Of a DNA stretch of 64,000 nt, positions 61,327 to 64,000 are shown in pieces. The notes below the pieces were generated by a model, which saw nothing but the letters and a program-made list of their open reading frames with translations, did not search any database and was not told the origin of the DNA. Source of the DNA: Treponema sp. (GTDB lineage: Bacteria; Spirochaetota; Spirochaetia; Treponematales; Treponemataceae). The DNA lies in the NCBI GenBank assembly GCA_017940005.1, contig JAGAZO010000008.1, positions 62,001-126,000 on the forward strand, written 5' to 3'. The position numbers were made by a program, and so were the translations under genes. Positions within the stretch are counted from its first letter, which is position 1; every line of letters begins with the position of its first letter.

Positions 61327-62473
61327 AAACAGCAATCAAAATGGAGTAGTGCTCTTTGCAAAGCAATCGGGCAAGACGAGTTTTTCTTCTCTCAATACGA
61401 TTAAACACGCGTTGCATACAAAAAAAGTGGGGCATACAGGTACTCTTGATAGCTTTGCTTCTGGTTTGCTCGTTGTCTGTTGCGGGCAGCTCACGCGTCT
61501 CGCTTCATACATAACAGCATTTGACAAAACGTATGATGCAGTGATTGAGTTTGGAAGTGAAACTGACACGCTTGAATGGTCAGGCGATATTGTAAAAACC
61601 GCTGCGCTTCCAACGAGAGCACAAGTAGAAGAAGCTGTTGCCGCACACACGGGTACGCTCATGCAGACGCCGCCGCTTTTTTCTGCGCTTCATATACACG
61701 GTGAGCGTGCAAGCGACATTGCGCGAAGTGGAAGAAGTGTGGAACTTCCTTCACGAAACATAATTGTGTATAGCGCACAAGTGCAGGAGTTTTTGCTGAT
61801 AGGCGATAGCGCTGTTCAAGCGGTGCGCGTAACGTTTGCTGTTTCAAAAGGTACCTATATCAGAAGTCTTGCGCGCGACATTGGTATGTATTGCGGCAGC
61901 GTTGGGCACCTTGCAGGATTGCGTCGCATTTCTGTAGGCGATTTTATGCTTGAAGAGGCCGCGGGAGCGCATTTGCTTAAACCGTTTACGATTGCAAGCG
62001 TATATGAAGAGATTACAGCTGTGCGGAACGCGCCAATATGCGATGATGATAGTGCGATGCATTCTGTGAAAAAAAGCAATGTAGGCAATTTTGAGGCTGA
62101 TGAAACGGAATTGCAGCTTCAGCATTGCGTGCGCAAAAAGATGCTGCCCATGAGCGAACAGCTTGCAGTTGCATGCGGTTTTGACGTGCTCTATATACGA
62201 GCGCAGCATGAAACAGATTTTTTGCACGGGCGGCAGCTTTCAGAAAAAATGTTTACACGTGAAAACAGCATGAACGCTCATGTTGCATCTTTTTCTGAAC
62301 AGCACAGTGCAAGCTTGCGATGGGGTGCAAAAAATTATGCGCATAGTGAAAGTGAAACAGCCGCGCGCCTTTCGCGCACAGCTGTTTTTTCGGAAAGCGG
62401 CGTATTTCTTGGTGTGATTGAAAAAAACACAACTAGCGCATATACGTATGCATTTGTTTGCTCTCGTTGTTAA
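61319..62473 (+). CDS. truB: tRNA pseudouridine-55 synthase TruB with long C-terminal extension
   Basis: 384 residues; usual TruB has about 300. The core has KKVGHTGTLDSFASGLLVV with the catalytic Asp, TYDAVIEFGSETDT and GTYIRSLARDIG. After about residue 240 comes an extension of unusual composition (NFEADETELQLQHC onward), of which the last part (AVFSESGVFLGVIEK) may be a short PUA-like domain. It makes pseudouridine 55 in tRNA T-loops. It ends the rimP-nusA-infB-rbfA-truB operon as seen here. Confidence 0.92.
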   Translation: MLENSNQNGVVLFAKQSGKTSFSSLNTIKHALHTKKVGHTGTLDSFASGLLVVCCGQLTRLASYITAFDKTYDAVIEFGSETDTLEWSGDIVKTAALPTRAQVEEAVAAHTGTLMQTPPLFSALHIHGERASDIARSGRSVELPSRNIIVYSAQVQEFLLIGDSAVQAVRVTFAVSKGTYIRSLARDIGMYCGSVGHLAGLRRISVGDFMLEEAAGAHLLKPFTIASVYEEITAVRNAPICDDDSAMHSVKKSNVGNFEADETELQLQHCVRKKMLPMSEQLAVACGFDVLYIRAQHETDFLHGRQLSEKMFTRENSMNAHVASFSEQHSASLRWGAKNYAHSESETAARLSRTAVFSESGVFLGVIEKNTTSAYTYAFVCSRC

Positions 62474-62541
62474 AATGACATCACGTGGTGTGGAACGCGC
62501 GCGGCTTATTTGCGAGTTGTGTTATGCGCAATCGTAAATGA

Positions 62542-63819
62542 TTAACTCCAATCAAAAGGAATCACGTTGCCATTTTTGTCGAAGAGCACTTCTTGCGCGT
62601 TTGATGCAATATGCAACGCAGGTATAGCTTGCGTTTCGTGGGCAAGATTTTCTGATATAAAAAAACTGTGCATATGGAGTGTATTGTGCAGCCACACGAC
62701 TTTCGGTCCTATTTTTATATCTTGTAGGTATGCGAGGTTCAGCGCGAATTTCATTGCAAGGTAATCGTTTGGCATTACAGCAGGTAGTTTTACACTTGAT
62801 GAATCAAGACAAGTGATAGAATTCGGATACGTCATTTCATAGCTAAATTTTTTGAAAAATCGTTCTGTCGTGACATCTGCGTTTCCAATGCCGTTTCCGT
62901 TATGACATGATTCAGCTGTTAAGTCGAGTACTGCAATGCTGTCAAAAAACGGTTCTGATTTTCCAAGAAAGGCGGAACGGCCTGTAATGTTCGGATCCAT
63001 TCCCGCGCCGCTGATGTTTTTGCCAATTTCATCAATGAATAGCGTATCACACTTTTTAAAAGGTATCTTGGGCATGAGCGATTTTGCTTCTACAAGAAGC
63101 GATGGCTCTTCAAAAGGAATTTGCGCACCGTGCAACACTGCAATTTTATATGTTTCATGAAAACAATTTTCAATGATTCCTATGCCGATGATTTTTTGTT
63201 TTTTTTCTATGATGACTTCTGCTATTGATTTAATATTTGCAGCCATATTTTCAAAACCCATTGAATGACAAACGCTTGCGCCGTATTGTTTGCCTAATCC
63301 CACTGCGAGCATCTTTGTCAAACCGCTTTCAACTTGGCCGCGAAAATCTGTGTGAGGTTTTATTCTTCCAACAATAATGATGACATCAGCAGACGCTGCG
63401 TATTTATCTATGCGTACTGCAAGACCGTCAGGTGTTTTACCAAGTTCTTCTGTTTCCATTGTTGCGCGGATAGGAGCGCCTGTTTCATCTAATCCAAATG
63501 TCTCCAGAATTTGTTTTTGTCCGCTGGCAGTTGCACCTCCATGACTGCCCATAGCTGGAACAATAAATGGGTTTCCATGATGCGTTTTGACTTGAGAAAC
63601 AACAGCTTGTACAATTTGTTTTATATGTGCAATTTCACGACTACCGCATGCAATGCACACAGAATCATTTGGAGCAATGATTTTAAAAGCAGTGCTGTCT
63701 ATGATAGCTTGATGAGTTGCTTCATCAGGTTGTTCTAAATGAGATTGCTGAATATTGTAGTGGACTTTTATAAATTTGGGGATTGCAATGTGTGCTAACA
63801 GTTGATCAAAAATACTCAT
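62542..63819 (-). CDS. LarA-like (DUF2088) protein
   Basis: 425 residues of the lactate-racemase-domain family. Seen are VPAMGSHGGATASGQ and GRIKPHTDFRGQVESGLTKML, the latter holding a His and Lys that in LarA contact the nickel-pincer cofactor. True LarA racemises lactate and needs LarB, LarC and LarE, none of which is in this window; many relatives use other hydroxy acids. It stands alone, pointing back toward truB. Substrate is unknown. Confidence 0.75.
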   Translation of the reverse strand: MSIFDQLLAHIAIPKFIKVHYNIQQSHLEQPDEATHQAIIDSTAFKIIAPNDSVCIACGSREIAHIKQIVQAVVSQVKTHHGNPFIVPAMGSHGGATASGQKQILETFGLDETGAPIRATMETEELGKTPDGLAVRIDKYAASADVIIIVGRIKPHTDFRGQVESGLTKMLAVGLGKQYGASVCHSMGFENMAANIKSIAEVIIEKKQKIIGIGIIENCFHETYKIAVLHGAQIPFEEPSLLVEAKSLMPKIPFKKCDTLFIDEIGKNISGAGMDPNITGRSAFLGKSEPFFDSIAVLDLTAESCHNGNGIGNADVTTERFFKKFSYEMTYPNSITCLDSSSVKLPAVMPNDYLAMKFALNLAYLQDIKIGPKVVWLHNTLHMHSFFISENLAHETQAIPALHIASNAQEVLFDKNGNVIPFDWS

Positions 63820-63833
63820 ACGTTTTTAATGCG

Positions 63834-64000
63834 CTGTTGGACAATGAGGGATTCGCACTTTGCTCACGCACCTCGTGTGCGTTCGCTCGTGCCGGCTCCG
63901 TTCACTGTCGCGCACCTCGTGTGCGCTTTTCCTTGCGCCTGCTCGGCGTTCACTCCGCTTCGAATCCCTGCTTGTTTTTTAATATACTGTTGGACAATGA
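63834..64000. repeat. Repeat-rich stretch at the window edge
   Basis: CTGTTGGACAATGA occurs at 63834-63847 and again at 63987-64000. Between them are an inverted pair AGGGATTCG (63847-63855) and CGAATCCCT (63961-63969), and two copies of CGCACCTCGTGTGCG (63867-63881 and 63911-63925), each a small hairpin. The second CTGTTGGACAATGA is cut by the window end, so the unit may continue. No gene is seen. Confidence 0.6.

Noticed and set aside
63847-63969. A tRNA gene
   Set aside because: Only T-arm-like words are present; there is no anticodon arm or acceptor pairing.
1-64000. CRISPR array, insertion sequence or prophage
   Set aside because: No regularly spaced direct repeats, transposase, integrase or phage genes were seen.

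Overview
This window is chromosomal DNA of a spirochaete, almost certainly a Treponema of moderate G+C. The evidence is gene content and order: tamB-bamA-skp-mutS, phoH-pgpH-ybeY-tlyC, an LptD-like giant outer-membrane protein beside uvrA, a PUR-domain (BpuR-type) protein, lolCDE, and several treponeme-style exported proteins of unknown function. No rRNA, tRNA, CRISPR array, prophage or insertion sequence was seen. Product names rest on recognised motifs and remembered family features, because no search could be run.

Layout. 1-4.4 kb: the 3' end of uvrA, then an LptD-like protein. 4.4-10.8 kb: a promoter-led operon of phoH, a PgpH-type c-di-AMP phosphodiesterase, ybeY, a CorC/TlyC protein and a TPR protein. 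11-24.8 kb: a divergent pair (a FN3/TPR protein against an orphan Cas2-like gene), prfB with its programmed frameshift, a PEGA-like membrane protein, ftsY, a lipoprotein, lolCDE, then mcsA-mcsB-clpC. 24.8-31 kb: an ABC importer, a phosphoribosyltransferase, a beta-helix surface protein, rnhB and the PUR protein. 31-44.6 kb: an 800-base noncoding stretch full of hairpins, a cysteine desulfurase, tmk, then the outer-membrane biogenesis block tamB-bamA-skp followed by mutS. 44.7-50.2 kb: rplM-rpsI-recX, sppA, a DUF975 membrane protein, a CYTH protein and a broken dus gene. 50.5-56 kb: glyQS, a degenerate aldo/keto reductase, an HD-GYP protein, and an exported flavodoxin with a DUF4405 membrane protein. 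56.3-62.5 kb: the rimP-nusA-infB-rbfA-truB operon behind a strong promoter and an attenuator-like hairpin. The end holds a LarA-like gene and a repeat-rich stretch.

Themes. (1) Envelope biogenesis dominates: LptD-like, LolCDE, TamB, BamA, Skp, SppA. (2) Several enzymes keep their fold but have lost catalytic residues: McsB, the aldo/keto reductase, the HD-GYP protein (HD to HE), and Tmk (P-loop lysine to threonine). The McsB case is the strongest, since its gene is still locked into mcsA-mcsB-clpC. (3) Several promoters place the predicted +1 at or within a few bases of the start codon with no usable Shine-Dalgarno, which points to leaderless mRNAs. (4) Many intergenic regions are packed with perfect short-loop hairpins that share structure rather than sequence; one roughly 75-base element occurs twice. 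(5) An orphan Cas2-like gene sits directly in front of prfB with no other cas gene in view.
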